Below, piece by piece: positions 16,868 through 23,387 of a stretch of DNA of 64,000 nucleotides. Origin of the DNA: Treponemataceae bacterium (GTDB lineage Bacteria; Spirochaetota; Spirochaetia; Treponematales; Treponemataceae). The notes under the pieces are model-generated. The model was not told the DNA's origin, searched no databases, and saw nothing but the letters and a program-made list of their open reading frames with translations. The translations under genes were made by a program, and so were the position numbers. Within the stretch, counting starts at the first letter, position 1; each line of letters opens with the position of its first letter. The DNA lies in assembly GCA_024402435.1 (NCBI GenBank), contig JAKSTU010000011.1, positions 1 to 64,000 of the forward strand, given 5' to 3'.

Positions 16868-17302
16868 ATGAAGACTAAACAGGATTTTCCTTCAATTAAC
16901 GAAAGAACTCCCGAAGGGGTAAAAGACGACGGAACAAAAGTACGTGTTCTGGTTGTTGACGATTCAATCTTTGTTGCAAAACAGCTTGGACAGATTTTGA
17001 GCAGTGAAGGCTACGAAGTTGTTGCTACTGCTGAAGACGGAAAAGAAGGTGTTGATAAATACAAAGAACTTTGTCCGAATGTTGATATCGTTACAATGGA
17101 TATTACAATGCCCAAGATGGATGGTATCACAGCTCTTGAGCATATCATGACATTTGACAAGAATGCCCGCGTTGTTATGGTAAGTGCTCTTGGAAAAGAA
17201 GAACTTGTAAAAAAATCACTGCTTTTGGGTGCAAAGAACTACATTGTAAAGCCTCTTGACCGCAAAAAGGTTTTGGAGCGCATCGGTGCTGCACTGAAAT
17301 AG
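16868..17302 (+). CDS. cheY: Chemotaxis response regulator CheY
   Basis: The 144-residue single receiver domain has an N-terminal extension of about 24 residues before VRVLVVDDS. The acidic pair is Asp31-Asp32, the phosphorylation site is Asp78 in TMDITMPKMDG, the conserved Ser/Thr lies in VMVSALG and the lysine in IVKPLD. It relays the CheA signal to the flagellar switch. The ribosome binding site is AGAGG. It is the last gene of the operon, followed by two hairpins and a T-run. Confidence 0.97.
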   Translation: MKTKQDFPSINERTPEGVKDDGTKVRVLVVDDSIFVAKQLGQILSSEGYEVVATAEDGKEGVDKYKELCPNVDIVTMDITMPKMDGITALEHIMTFDKNARVVMVSALGKEELVKKSLLLGAKNYIVKPLDRKKVLERIGAALK

Positions 17303-17310
17303 TTAACTGA

Positions 17311-17374
17311 TTTTTTCAGTCTGACTGAAAAAACGGGCTGTCATCAGATTATTCTGAATGGCGGCCCTTTTTTT
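17311..17374 (+). terminator. Terminator region after the chemotaxis operon
   Basis: A perfect 10-bp hairpin TTTTTTCAGT / ACTGAAAAAA (17311-17333, loop CTG) is followed by an imperfect stem between GGGC at 17335 and GCCC at 17364-17367 with a seven-T run. The tandem arrangement suggests efficient termination. Confidence 0.75.
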
Positions 17375-17387
17375 GTTTTGACAAAAG

Positions 17388-18077
17388 TTAAAAATTGAAA
17401 TCTGTCGGATAAGGAAGAATGCTCTGTTCTACAGACGGTGCCGTGTTCTTAATCCTGTAACCGCATCCTTTTTGTTTTTCAATCGTGTAAAAAGATTCCG
17501 AAGTTTTGAGACGGTTTTTCAACTGATGAACAATGGCGTAGAGTGTTTCCACATGGTCCTTGTCATCGTTCCACAAAGTTTTCTGAATCTGTTCGGGGTC
17601 CACTGTTTCGTTTTCATTTTGAAACAGCAGCCTGAGCAAACCGGCTTGCAATGGACTGAGGTTCTTGTTTTTGAGAGATGAATAATCGCTGGTGTCTGAA
17701 GAAATCAGTGTTTTTCTGTAATCAAAAAAATCAACTGCTTTGTAGATTCGGTCTGCCAATTCCTGCAGTGCCTGAATTTCCTGAAGGTTTTCGTCTTCCG
17801 GTAATCCGTCTGTCAGCGGTTTGTTCAGTTCGTGAAAAAATTTGATCATCAGAACATCTTTGTCCCATTCCTGCACAAAGGGTGTCAGCGGATAAGTCGG
17901 TTTGGGAATCAAGAAATCATCGTCAATTAAGACACACTGGACAGGCCGACGTCTCCGCCATTCATCATGCATGAGGCCGAGATTCGAACAAAGCCAGCAT
18001 TTGTGACCTGCTGAAGTAATCAGTTCGAAAACTGCATTTGTAAGGACACTTTTTTCTGCGAGCAGCAAGATATGCAC
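17388..18077 (-). CDS. OmpR-type winged-helix DNA-binding protein with degenerate receiver-like N-terminus
   Basis: The 229-residue protein starts with GTG, preceded by a strong AGGAGG 5 nt upstream. Residues 1-115 resemble a receiver fold (MHILLLAEKSVLTNAVFELI, then VQCVLIDDDFL), but no clear phospho-acceptor pattern D-x-x-x-P-x-x-D-G is present. Residues about 140-212 form an OmpR/PhoB-type winged helix, with LSPLQAGLLRLLF and the wing IEKQKGCGYRI. It is probably a transcription factor; targets are unknown. No histidine kinase is adjacent. Its start region overlaps the divergent promoter of the tRNA-Val gene. Confidence 0.75.
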   Translation of the reverse strand: MHILLLAEKSVLTNAVFELITSAGHKCWLCSNLGLMHDEWRRRRPVQCVLIDDDFLIPKPTYPLTPFVQEWDKDVLMIKFFHELNKPLTDGLPEDENLQEIQALQELADRIYKAVDFFDYRKTLISSDTSDYSSLKNKNLSPLQAGLLRLLFQNENETVDPEQIQKTLWNDDKDHVETLYAIVHQLKNRLKTSESFYTIEKQKGCGYRIKNTAPSVEQSILPYPTDFNF

Positions 18078-18089
18078 ATTATCCTCCTA

Positions 18090-18117
18090 TTGACCAAAAG
18101 GGTCCGGATTTGATAAT
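18090..18117 (+). promoter_or_regulatory. Promoter of tRNA-Val(GAC)
   Basis: TTGACC (18090-18095) and GATAAT (18112-18117) with a 16-nt spacer lie 16 nt before the tRNA. Confidence 0.6.
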
Positions 18118-18133
18118 ATACATGTCGAAACAA

Positions 18134-18207
18134 GGGCGATTAGCTCAGATGGTTAGAGTACAAGCATGACACGCTTGGGGTCACTGGTTCGATTCCAGTA
18201 TCGCCCA
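18134..18207 (+). tRNA. tRNA-Val (GAC)
   Basis: Acceptor arms GGGCGAT and ATCGCCC pair perfectly. D-arm, anticodon arm CAAGC-ATGACAC-GCTTG (anticodon GAC, valine) and T-arm ACTGG-TTCGATT-CCAGT are all well formed. The CCA end is not encoded; the discriminator is A at 18207. Confidence 0.95.
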
Positions 18208-18369
18208 AATCCTTCGTTTTCCAATCAAATCCACTTTTTTCAATAATCTTTTCAATACCTGAAAAACTTTATGGGCATAAGTATATTGTTCTCCTGATTT
18301 TTGTCAACGAAAAAGCCGAATATTTTGAAAAATACTGAAAATACTGAAAAATCAGAAAAGATGAAAAGA

Positions 18370-18417
18370 AAAAAAAATGCCCGTCCGGAACTGATTCCAA
18401 TGAACGGGCTTTTTTTC
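18370..18417 (-). terminator. Bidirectional terminator downstream of efp
   Basis: GCCCGT (18379-18384) and ACGGGC (18404-18409) form a stem with A-rich sequence on the left and seven Ts on the right, so it can work on either strand. It ends the efp transcript. Confidence 0.7.
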
Positions 18418-18433
18418 AGTCAGAAGCGAATGA

Positions 18434-19000
18434 TCAGTCGTTTACGCGCTCAAGATATTCGTTTGTTTCTGTGTTTACGCGGATGCGCTCATCCTGGTTG
18501 ATGAACAGAGGAACGCGAACTGTAAGTCCTGTTTCTGTGATGATCGGTTTTGTAGCACCTGAAACAGTATCACCTTTAACGTAGTTTTCACTCTGAGCAA
18601 CTGTAAATACCATTTTCTGCGGAATCTTTACGTCGATGGGGTTTTCATCCCAAATAACGATGGGGTATTCTTCACCTTCTTTCAGGTAGTATTTGAGGTT
18701 TTCGTTGAGTGTCAACGGAACATTGATTGTTTCGAAAGAAGTTGTGTCCATAAAGATGTAGTTGTCCTGATCCATGTACTGGTACTGGGCTGTGATTGTA
18801 TCAACTGTAGCATCTTCAAGCATATCCGGGGTTTTGAAAACCTGCTGGGTGAGAACAGATCCGTCTTTAAGGTTCTTGAGCTTGCAGCGGGCAAAAGCTG
18901 TTCCTTTTCCAGGGTTGACGAACTCGCGCTCTACAACAAGGTAGGGTGCATTCTTAATCAAAAGAACTGTTCCTTTATTAATATCGCCGCCTCTAATCAT
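18434..19000 (-). CDS. efp: Elongation factor P
   Basis: The 188-residue protein has the three-domain EF-P layout. It starts MIRGGDINKG at 19000; an in-frame TTG 15 nt upstream lies inside the GGAGG ribosome binding site and is rejected. The modified lysine at the tip of domain I is Lys32 in NPGKGTAF. EF-P relieves ribosome stalling at polyproline stretches. Its modifying enzyme EpmA is encoded just upstream on the same strand, matching the lysine-type tip. A promoter and terminator bracket it as a single-gene transcript. Confidence 0.97.
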   Translation of the reverse strand: MIRGGDINKGTVLLIKNAPYLVVEREFVNPGKGTAFARCKLKNLKDGSVLTQQVFKTPDMLEDATVDTITAQYQYMDQDNYIFMDTTSFETINVPLTLNENLKYYLKEGEEYPIVIWDENPIDVKIPQKMVFTVAQSENYVKGDTVSGATKPIITETGLTVRVPLFINQDERIRVNTETNEYLERVND

Positions 19001-19031
19001 TTGAGGGTCCTCCAATAAAAAAAATCAACCT

Positions 19032-19060
19032 ATTGTACACAAATTATGTCTTTTGTGCAA
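19032..19060 (-). promoter_or_regulatory. Promoter of efp
   Basis: On the minus strand TTGCAC (19055-19060) and TACAAT (19032-19037) are separated by exactly 17 nt, giving a leader of about 25 nt containing GGAGG. Confidence 0.7.
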
Positions 19061-19087
19061 TTGTGGCTCGGTTTGACCGTCGTTCTG

Positions 19088-20116
19088 TCAATAATATCCG
19101 CTTTTAAGTCTGAAGGGGAAGGGCAGGACTGATTCAATGGAACGCTTTCCTGCAAGAACCATGATCAGCCGGTCAACGCCCATGGCAACTCCGCTGCATT
19201 TCGGAAAATTCTGGAAAGTTTTCCAATAATCCTCATCAATGGCATGGGGAATCAGTGCATTCTGCTTTTTCAGGTTGCCTTCTTCCTCAAAATATTTCCT
19301 GACGTTCAGCGGGTCGGTTTCTTCACTGTAGCAGTTTGCAAGTTCAATTCCACGGGCGTAGAGTTCCCAGCGTTCTTTCCACAAGGGTTCTTTTTCGCCT
19401 TTTGCAGGGGGAACATTCTGTGCAAGACAGGGGACTTTTGCAGGATAATCCAGAAGGAAAACTGGTTTTTCCTTTGGCAAAGCCGGCTCGATGCATTGGA
19501 CAAGAATCAGTTCATAAAGGTCATCCCAGGGCCATTGGTCGAAAGGGCTGTCCGGAAGTTCAGTAATGCCGAGACGCCGGGCATGTTCTGCAAGCTGGAT
19601 TGGCTTTGGACAGTCTGACAAACGGAAACCGGCATATTCTGCAAAAGCATCGTCCATTGTAAGACGGATAAAGGGAGGCCTTATGTCTTCAAAGGGATCC
19701 GGAGAACCGTCATTGGGAAGGGGAGGAAGCAGAACATTGAAAAGTTCCTCTGTAAGTGTCAGAGAATCTTTGTAATCTGCATCCATCGTGTAGTATTCAA
19801 GCATTGTGAATTCCGGGCTGTGTGTACGTCCGACAGATTCAACATTCCTGTAGCATTTTGACAGCTGAAAAACAGAAACTTTGTGCTGAGAAATGATTTT
19901 TTTTATGAATACTTCCGGGGAAGGAACCATGTATACGGGCTTTTCCTTATTGGTCCACGGTTCCAGATAATTAGTCGTAAAAACTTCCAGACAGGTCTCA
20001 GGAATCAGTGTGGGGCTGAGAGCTGGAGTATCCAGTTCAAGATAATTTCTGGTGATGAAAAAGTCACGCACTTTCTGAATTGATTTTGCGCGGAATTGCA
20101 GAAGTTCAAGATCCAT
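19088..20116 (-). CDS. epmA: EF-P lysine lysyltransferase EpmA (GenX/PoxA)
   Basis: The 342-residue protein is a class II lysyl-tRNA-synthetase-like enzyme without the anticodon-binding domain, the EpmA hallmark. Motifs include FFITRNYLELDTPALSP, FQLSKCYRNVE, HSPEFTMLEYY (motif 2) and SGVAMGVDRLIM (motif 3). It attaches beta-lysine to the EF-P lysine; efp is its neighbour. EpmB, the lysine 2,3-aminomutase, is not in the window. The start ATG at 20116 has no ribosome binding site; a perfectly spaced promoter ends six bases upstream, so the mRNA is probably leaderless. An upstream in-frame TTG at 20158 lies before that -10 and is rejected. Confidence 0.93.
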   Translation of the reverse strand: MDLELLQFRAKSIQKVRDFFITRNYLELDTPALSPTLIPETCLEVFTTNYLEPWTNKEKPVYMVPSPEVFIKKIISQHKVSVFQLSKCYRNVESVGRTHSPEFTMLEYYTMDADYKDSLTLTEELFNVLLPPLPNDGSPDPFEDIRPPFIRLTMDDAFAEYAGFRLSDCPKPIQLAEHARRLGITELPDSPFDQWPWDDLYELILVQCIEPALPKEKPVFLLDYPAKVPCLAQNVPPAKGEKEPLWKERWELYARGIELANCYSEETDPLNVRKYFEEEGNLKKQNALIPHAIDEDYWKTFQNFPKCSGVAMGVDRLIMVLAGKRSIESVLPFPFRLKSGYY

Positions 20117-20122
20117 AACGGC

Positions 20123-20151
20123 AGTATAATTTTTAAGTGGACAAATTTCAA
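20123..20151 (-). promoter_or_regulatory. Leaderless-type promoter of epmA
   Basis: On the minus strand TTGAAA (20146-20151), a 17-nt spacer and TATACT (20123-20128) are followed after only six bases by the ATG. Confidence 0.65.
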
Positions 20152-20166
20152 TGAACAAAATAGAAT
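20138..20166 (+). promoter_or_regulatory. Promoter of cheB, overlapping the divergent epmA promoter
   Basis: TGGACA (20138-20143), 17-nt spacer and TAGAAT (20161-20166) lead into an AAGGAG site and the cheB ATG at 20202. The -35 regions of the two divergent promoters overlap, so they may exclude each other. Confidence 0.5.
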
Positions 20167-20201
20167 CGAATTAGTGAAACGTGAACAAGGAGCGAACTCA
20201 A

Positions 20202-21209
20202 ATGGTCAAATTGTTGTTGGTGGATGATTCTGCTGTTATTCGTACAATGCTCAAGCATATTCTTGGAAAGCATCCTCAACTTGAAATAATCGGTGAAGCC
20301 ACAAACGGTGAAGAAGCTGTTGAGAAAAACCGTCTGCTCAAACCGGATGTAATCATCATGGACATTTACATGCCTGTCTTGGATGGAATTGAGGCAACAC
20401 GGCGCATCATGAAAGAGCGTCCCACTTCGATTCTGGTTTTTTCTACAGAAGACACGGCACGCATGGGTTATGTTGCAATGGAAGCCGGTGCGAAGGACAT
20501 GATCAAAAAGCCCGACGTTCAGAAACTTCAGGACGGTTTTTATGATTCTTTTATGGAAAGAATCATTGCCATTGCCGGAAAAAGCAAAACAACTCCTTCT
20601 GCAATAAAAACTGCTGTGGCGCCTTCCGGAAGAAACTGGTCCGCACTTCTGATCGGTGCTTCAACCGGTGGCCCTGTTGCAGTGCAGAAAGTTCTTTCCG
20701 GTTTGGGAAGAAATTTCCCGCTGCCCATTCTGATTACACAGCACATAGACTCTGCATTTGACAAACATTATGCTTCCTGGCTTTCTGAAACAACGGGAAT
20801 GCCTGTAGAACTGGCTGTGAACGGATGCATTGCAAAAAAAGGCCATGCATATGTTGCTCCGGCTGACTATCATTTGGAAATTGAAAAAACTGGCGGTGAA
20901 TTGCGGTTCAGACTTGTTCAGTCAGAACTGGTTCACTTTCTGCGTCCGGCTGTAGACGTAATGTTCAAATCTGCAGCGGGTGTTCTTGCTGACAGTTGTC
21001 TTGCGGTTCTTCTTACCGGAATGGGAAAAGACGGTGCTGCGGGCTGTGTTGACATTGTGAAGGCCGGCGGTTATACGGTTGCTGAATCCGAAGAAACCTG
21101 TGTTGTTTTCGGAATGCCCAAAACTGCAATTGATGTGGGCGCTGCCTCTGCTGTTCTGCCTTTGGACCAGATTCCGGTTTATGTAAACCGTATCGTAAAA
21201 GGTGTCTGA
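20202..21209 (+). CDS. cheB: Chemotaxis glutamate methylesterase CheB
   Basis: The 335-residue protein starts at ATG 20202, 9 nt after AAGGAG; an in-frame GTG at 20181 precedes that site and is rejected. The N-terminal receiver domain has VDDS and phospho-acceptor Asp54 in IIMDIYMP. The C-terminal methylesterase carries the catalytic triad Ser154 (IGASTGGP), His181 (ITQHID) and Asp278 (GMGKDGAAG). CheA-phosphorylated CheB demethylates receptors during adaptation. It is separate from the cheA operon. The stop overlaps the next gene's start (ATGA-type). Confidence 0.96.
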   Translation: MVKLLLVDDSAVIRTMLKHILGKHPQLEIIGEATNGEEAVEKNRLLKPDVIIMDIYMPVLDGIEATRRIMKERPTSILVFSTEDTARMGYVAMEAGAKDMIKKPDVQKLQDGFYDSFMERIIAIAGKSKTTPSAIKTAVAPSGRNWSALLIGASTGGPVAVQKVLSGLGRNFPLPILITQHIDSAFDKHYASWLSETTGMPVELAVNGCIAKKGHAYVAPADYHLEIEKTGGELRFRLVQSELVHFLRPAVDVMFKSAAGVLADSCLAVLLTGMGKDGAAGCVDIVKAGGYTVAESEETCVVFGMPKTAIDVGAASAVLPLDQIPVYVNRIVKGV

Positions 21210-21916
21210 TGAGTCAGCCACGATTGTTCAGAATCATTGACAAAGCGGTTTTTGAATACAAACTGATTGAAGAAGGCGACAATATTCTGATCGGTGCTTC
21301 CGGTGGCAAAGATTCTACTGCTTTGGTGGAATACTTTGCTGCCCGTCAGAAACAGCACAGGGAGAATTTTTCTTTTACAGCACTTCATGTGTCTACGGAG
21401 ATCGGGTCTCCTCTGAGTCCCGGCCTTCTGAAACAGTTTGCAGGTTGGGGTGTGGAACCAGTCGTGGTGGATGTGGACGTTTTGGGGCGTCTCAAGCCGG
21501 GACACAGCATGAACTGCTGGTGGTGTTCCACACAGCGGCGCACTGAACTTAACAATTATGCGATTGAACACGGCTTTAACAAGATAGCTCTTGGCCATCA
21601 CATGGATGACATTCTTGAGACACTGCTTATGAATGCACTGCAGAAAGGCGAACTTTCTACAATGCCTCCCCGCTTGAAATACGAAAAATACCCTGTCACG
21701 ATTATCCGTCCTCTGTGTTTTGCGGACGTAAACACGATTATTGCCCATGCCAAAAACAGCGGATATATTTCTGAAGTCTGTACCTGCAATTATCAGGACA
21801 ATTCAGGCCGAAAAACCGCGCGCAAGCGGCTCAGCGATCTGACTCATGACGATGCAAAGGAAAAAGCACGTCTGTTTGAGGCGTTGAGAAACGTAAAAAC
21901 AGATTATCTTCCCTGA
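21209..21916 (+). CDS. TtcA-like PP-loop ATPase, tRNA thiolation family
   Basis: The 235-residue protein has the PP-loop SGGKDS (31-36) of the adenylating N-type ATP pyrophosphatase family. Like TtcA it has a CxxC pair (Cys103, Cys106 in NCWWCS) and later cysteines (Cys191, Cys193), suited to hold an iron-sulfur cluster. GHHMDDILETLLMNAL is the TtcA/TilS-type signature. TtcA makes 2-thiocytidine at tRNA position 32. The protein is shorter than E. coli TtcA (about 311), so it is a compact family member. It overlaps cheB by a few bases, probably operon convenience rather than shared function. Confidence 0.75.
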   Translation: MSQPRLFRIIDKAVFEYKLIEEGDNILIGASGGKDSTALVEYFAARQKQHRENFSFTALHVSTEIGSPLSPGLLKQFAGWGVEPVVVDVDVLGRLKPGHSMNCWWCSTQRRTELNNYAIEHGFNKIALGHHMDDILETLLMNALQKGELSTMPPRLKYEKYPVTIIRPLCFADVNTIIAHAKNSGYISEVCTCNYQDNSGRKTARKRLSDLTHDDAKEKARLFEALRNVKTDYLP

Positions 21917-21975
21917 TTCACGTCTTTTTTTTTCAATAACTTCATAAATTCATACTATTTATCAGAATTCTCAAC

Positions 21976-22004
21976 TTGCGGGCAGGATTTTTCGGCCCTA
22001 TACT
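21976..22004 (+). promoter_or_regulatory. Promoter of the iron(III)-family ABC transporter operon
   Basis: TTGCGG (21976-21981), a 17-nt spacer and TATACT (21999-22004) predict a transcript starting near 22011, with a long leader of about 185 nt. Confidence 0.6.
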
Positions 22005-22010
22005 TTTACA

Positions 22011-22118
22011 TGCACCTGAGAAAGGTGTTCAGTTTGCACCGCAGGAACGGTGTAAAAAAATATGGAGGCATGATAAAAATTACTTCCATGTAATTTTTAT
22101 CATTCAAGTTTGCGGTGC
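22011..22118 (+). promoter_or_regulatory. Structured 5' leader, candidate riboswitch or attenuator
   Basis: Three hairpins are visible: CACCT/AGGTG near 22012-22026; GCACCG (22036-22041) with CGGTGT (22048-22053); and a perfect 14-bp stem 22070-22083 / 22090-22103 with a 6-nt loop. GCACCGCA (22036-22043) can also pair with TGCGGTGC (22111-22118), which excludes the second hairpin. I do not recognise a known riboswitch class. Confidence 0.45.
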
Positions 22119-22142
22119 GTTGCCCCTCAAACTTGGATTCTC

Positions 22143-22171
22143 GCCATCCATGGCTCGCCGCTAACGCGGGG
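22143..22171 (+). repeat. GC-rich intergenic repeat copy
   Basis: The stretch with GCCATCCATGG followed by GCTAACGCGGGG resembles a second copy at 59472-59495 (GCCCTCCATG, GCTAACGGGGG). It lies between the structured leader and the ribosome binding site of the transporter gene. Confidence 0.35.
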
Positions 22172-22195
22172 TTTATGGTTTATATGGAGGATTCA

Positions 22196-23242
22196 ATGAA
22201 AAAACTTACAGGAATTCTGTTGTGTCTGCTCCTGGTCTGCTCAGTATTTGCAGGCGGAAAGAAAGAAGCAGTAAGTGCCGGAGAACTGGTTGTTTACGGT
22301 TCATGTGAAGAAGAGTACCTTGCTGCAGTCTGTGCAAAATTCGAACAGACAACAGGTATCAAAACAACATATCAGCGCCTTTCAACAGGTGAAGTTCTGA
22401 CAAAAATTGAAGAAGAGGGCGGAAAACCTTCTGCTGACGTATGGTTCGGCGGTACAACAGACCCTTATAACGAAGCTGCTTCAAAAGGACTTCTGCTTCC
22501 TTACGATGCAAAGAATGCATCTCACCTTGTAGGACAGCAGTTCAAAGATGCTGACAACAACTGGTACGGAATCTACCGCGGTATTCTGGGATTCTTCTGG
22601 AATACAGAAGAACTTGCACGTCTTGGACTCAACCCGCCCAAAGACTGGGATGATCTCAAGAAACCTGAATACAAAGGTCTGATTTCTTTTGCAAACCCCA
22701 ACACAGCAGGAACAGGAAAACTTATCGTAAATACAATGGTTCAGATGAAAGGTGAAGCTGCTGCAATGGATTATTTTGCTGCTGTTGACCAGAACATCTG
22801 CCAGTATACAAAATCAGGATCCGGTCCTTCAAAACTGGTTCCCACAGGTGAAGTTGTAATCGGTGTAGGATTCCTTCATGACGTTGTTTACCAGATTGTT
22901 GACAATGGTTATGACAACCTGGGTATGGCAGCTCCTGCTTCCGGAACAAGTTACGAAATCGGTGCAACTGCAATTTTCAAAGGTGCCAAGAACGAAGAAA
23001 ATGCAAAGAAATTCATTGAGTTCGCTCTTTCTCCTGAATGTGTAGACATTGCACAGGAAAACGGTTCATATCAGTTCCTGGTTATTGACAATGCTGCACC
23101 TGTAAAAGCTGCTGTAAAAGCTGGTCTGGATAAAATCGAAACAATCGTTTACGACTTTGATGACGCAAAAGTAAATGGTCCCAAATACTATGCTGAATTC
23201 TTCGAAGTTATCGCAAACGATGACCGCGTAAAAACAAAATAA
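22196..23242 (+). CDS. ABC transporter substrate-binding protein, iron(III)/phosphonate-type family
   Basis: The 348-residue periplasmic binding protein starts at ATG 22196 with GGAGG 5 nt upstream. Residues 1-20 are a signal peptide ending VFA before GGKKEA; no proper lipobox is seen. The mature part has ELVVYGSCEEEYLAAVCAKFEQTTGI and STGEVLTKI..ADVWFGGTTDPY, typical of the FbpA/AfuA-like family 1 proteins. Relatives bind Fe3+, but related systems take up 2-aminoethylphosphonate or sugar phosphates, so the ligand is uncertain. Downstream lie a two-domain permease and an ATPase. A terminator-like hairpin after this gene would favour higher expression of the binding protein. Confidence 0.88.
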   Translation: MKKLTGILLCLLLVCSVFAGGKKEAVSAGELVVYGSCEEEYLAAVCAKFEQTTGIKTTYQRLSTGEVLTKIEEEGGKPSADVWFGGTTDPYNEAASKGLLLPYDAKNASHLVGQQFKDADNNWYGIYRGILGFFWNTEELARLGLNPPKDWDDLKKPEYKGLISFANPNTAGTGKLIVNTMVQMKGEAAAMDYFAAVDQNICQYTKSGSGPSKLVPTGEVVIGVGFLHDVVYQIVDNGYDNLGMAAPASGTSYEIGATAIFKGAKNEENAKKFIEFALSPECVDIAQENGSYQFLVIDNAAPVKAAVKAGLDKIETIVYDFDDAKVNGPKYYAEFFEVIANDDRVKTK

Positions 23243-23340
23243 GTTCCTTCGGGAAACCCTGTTTTTACCGGGATAAATCTTATAAAAGCACCTGGTGTTG
23301 TCGGCTTGTGACTGTTGCGGATGCCGCGGTGCTTTTGTCG

Positions 23341-23374
23341 GCCGGCTTGAAAAAATCGAGCCGGCTTTTTTTTT
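23341..23374 (+). terminator. Internal terminator/attenuator between binding protein and permease genes
   Basis: GCCGGCT (23341-23347) and AGCCGGC (23359-23365) form a strong stem followed by nine Ts, only 14 nt before the permease start. It is in a position to reduce permease and ATPase expression relative to the binding protein. Confidence 0.75.
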
Positions 23375-23387
23375 GCAAGGATTTTTC

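Noticed and set aside
22005..22060. TPP riboswitch, because CTGAGA occurs in the transporter leader
   Set aside because: The other conserved TPP segments (ACCTGAT and the GCGTAGGGAA-like end) are missing and the hairpin layout differs.
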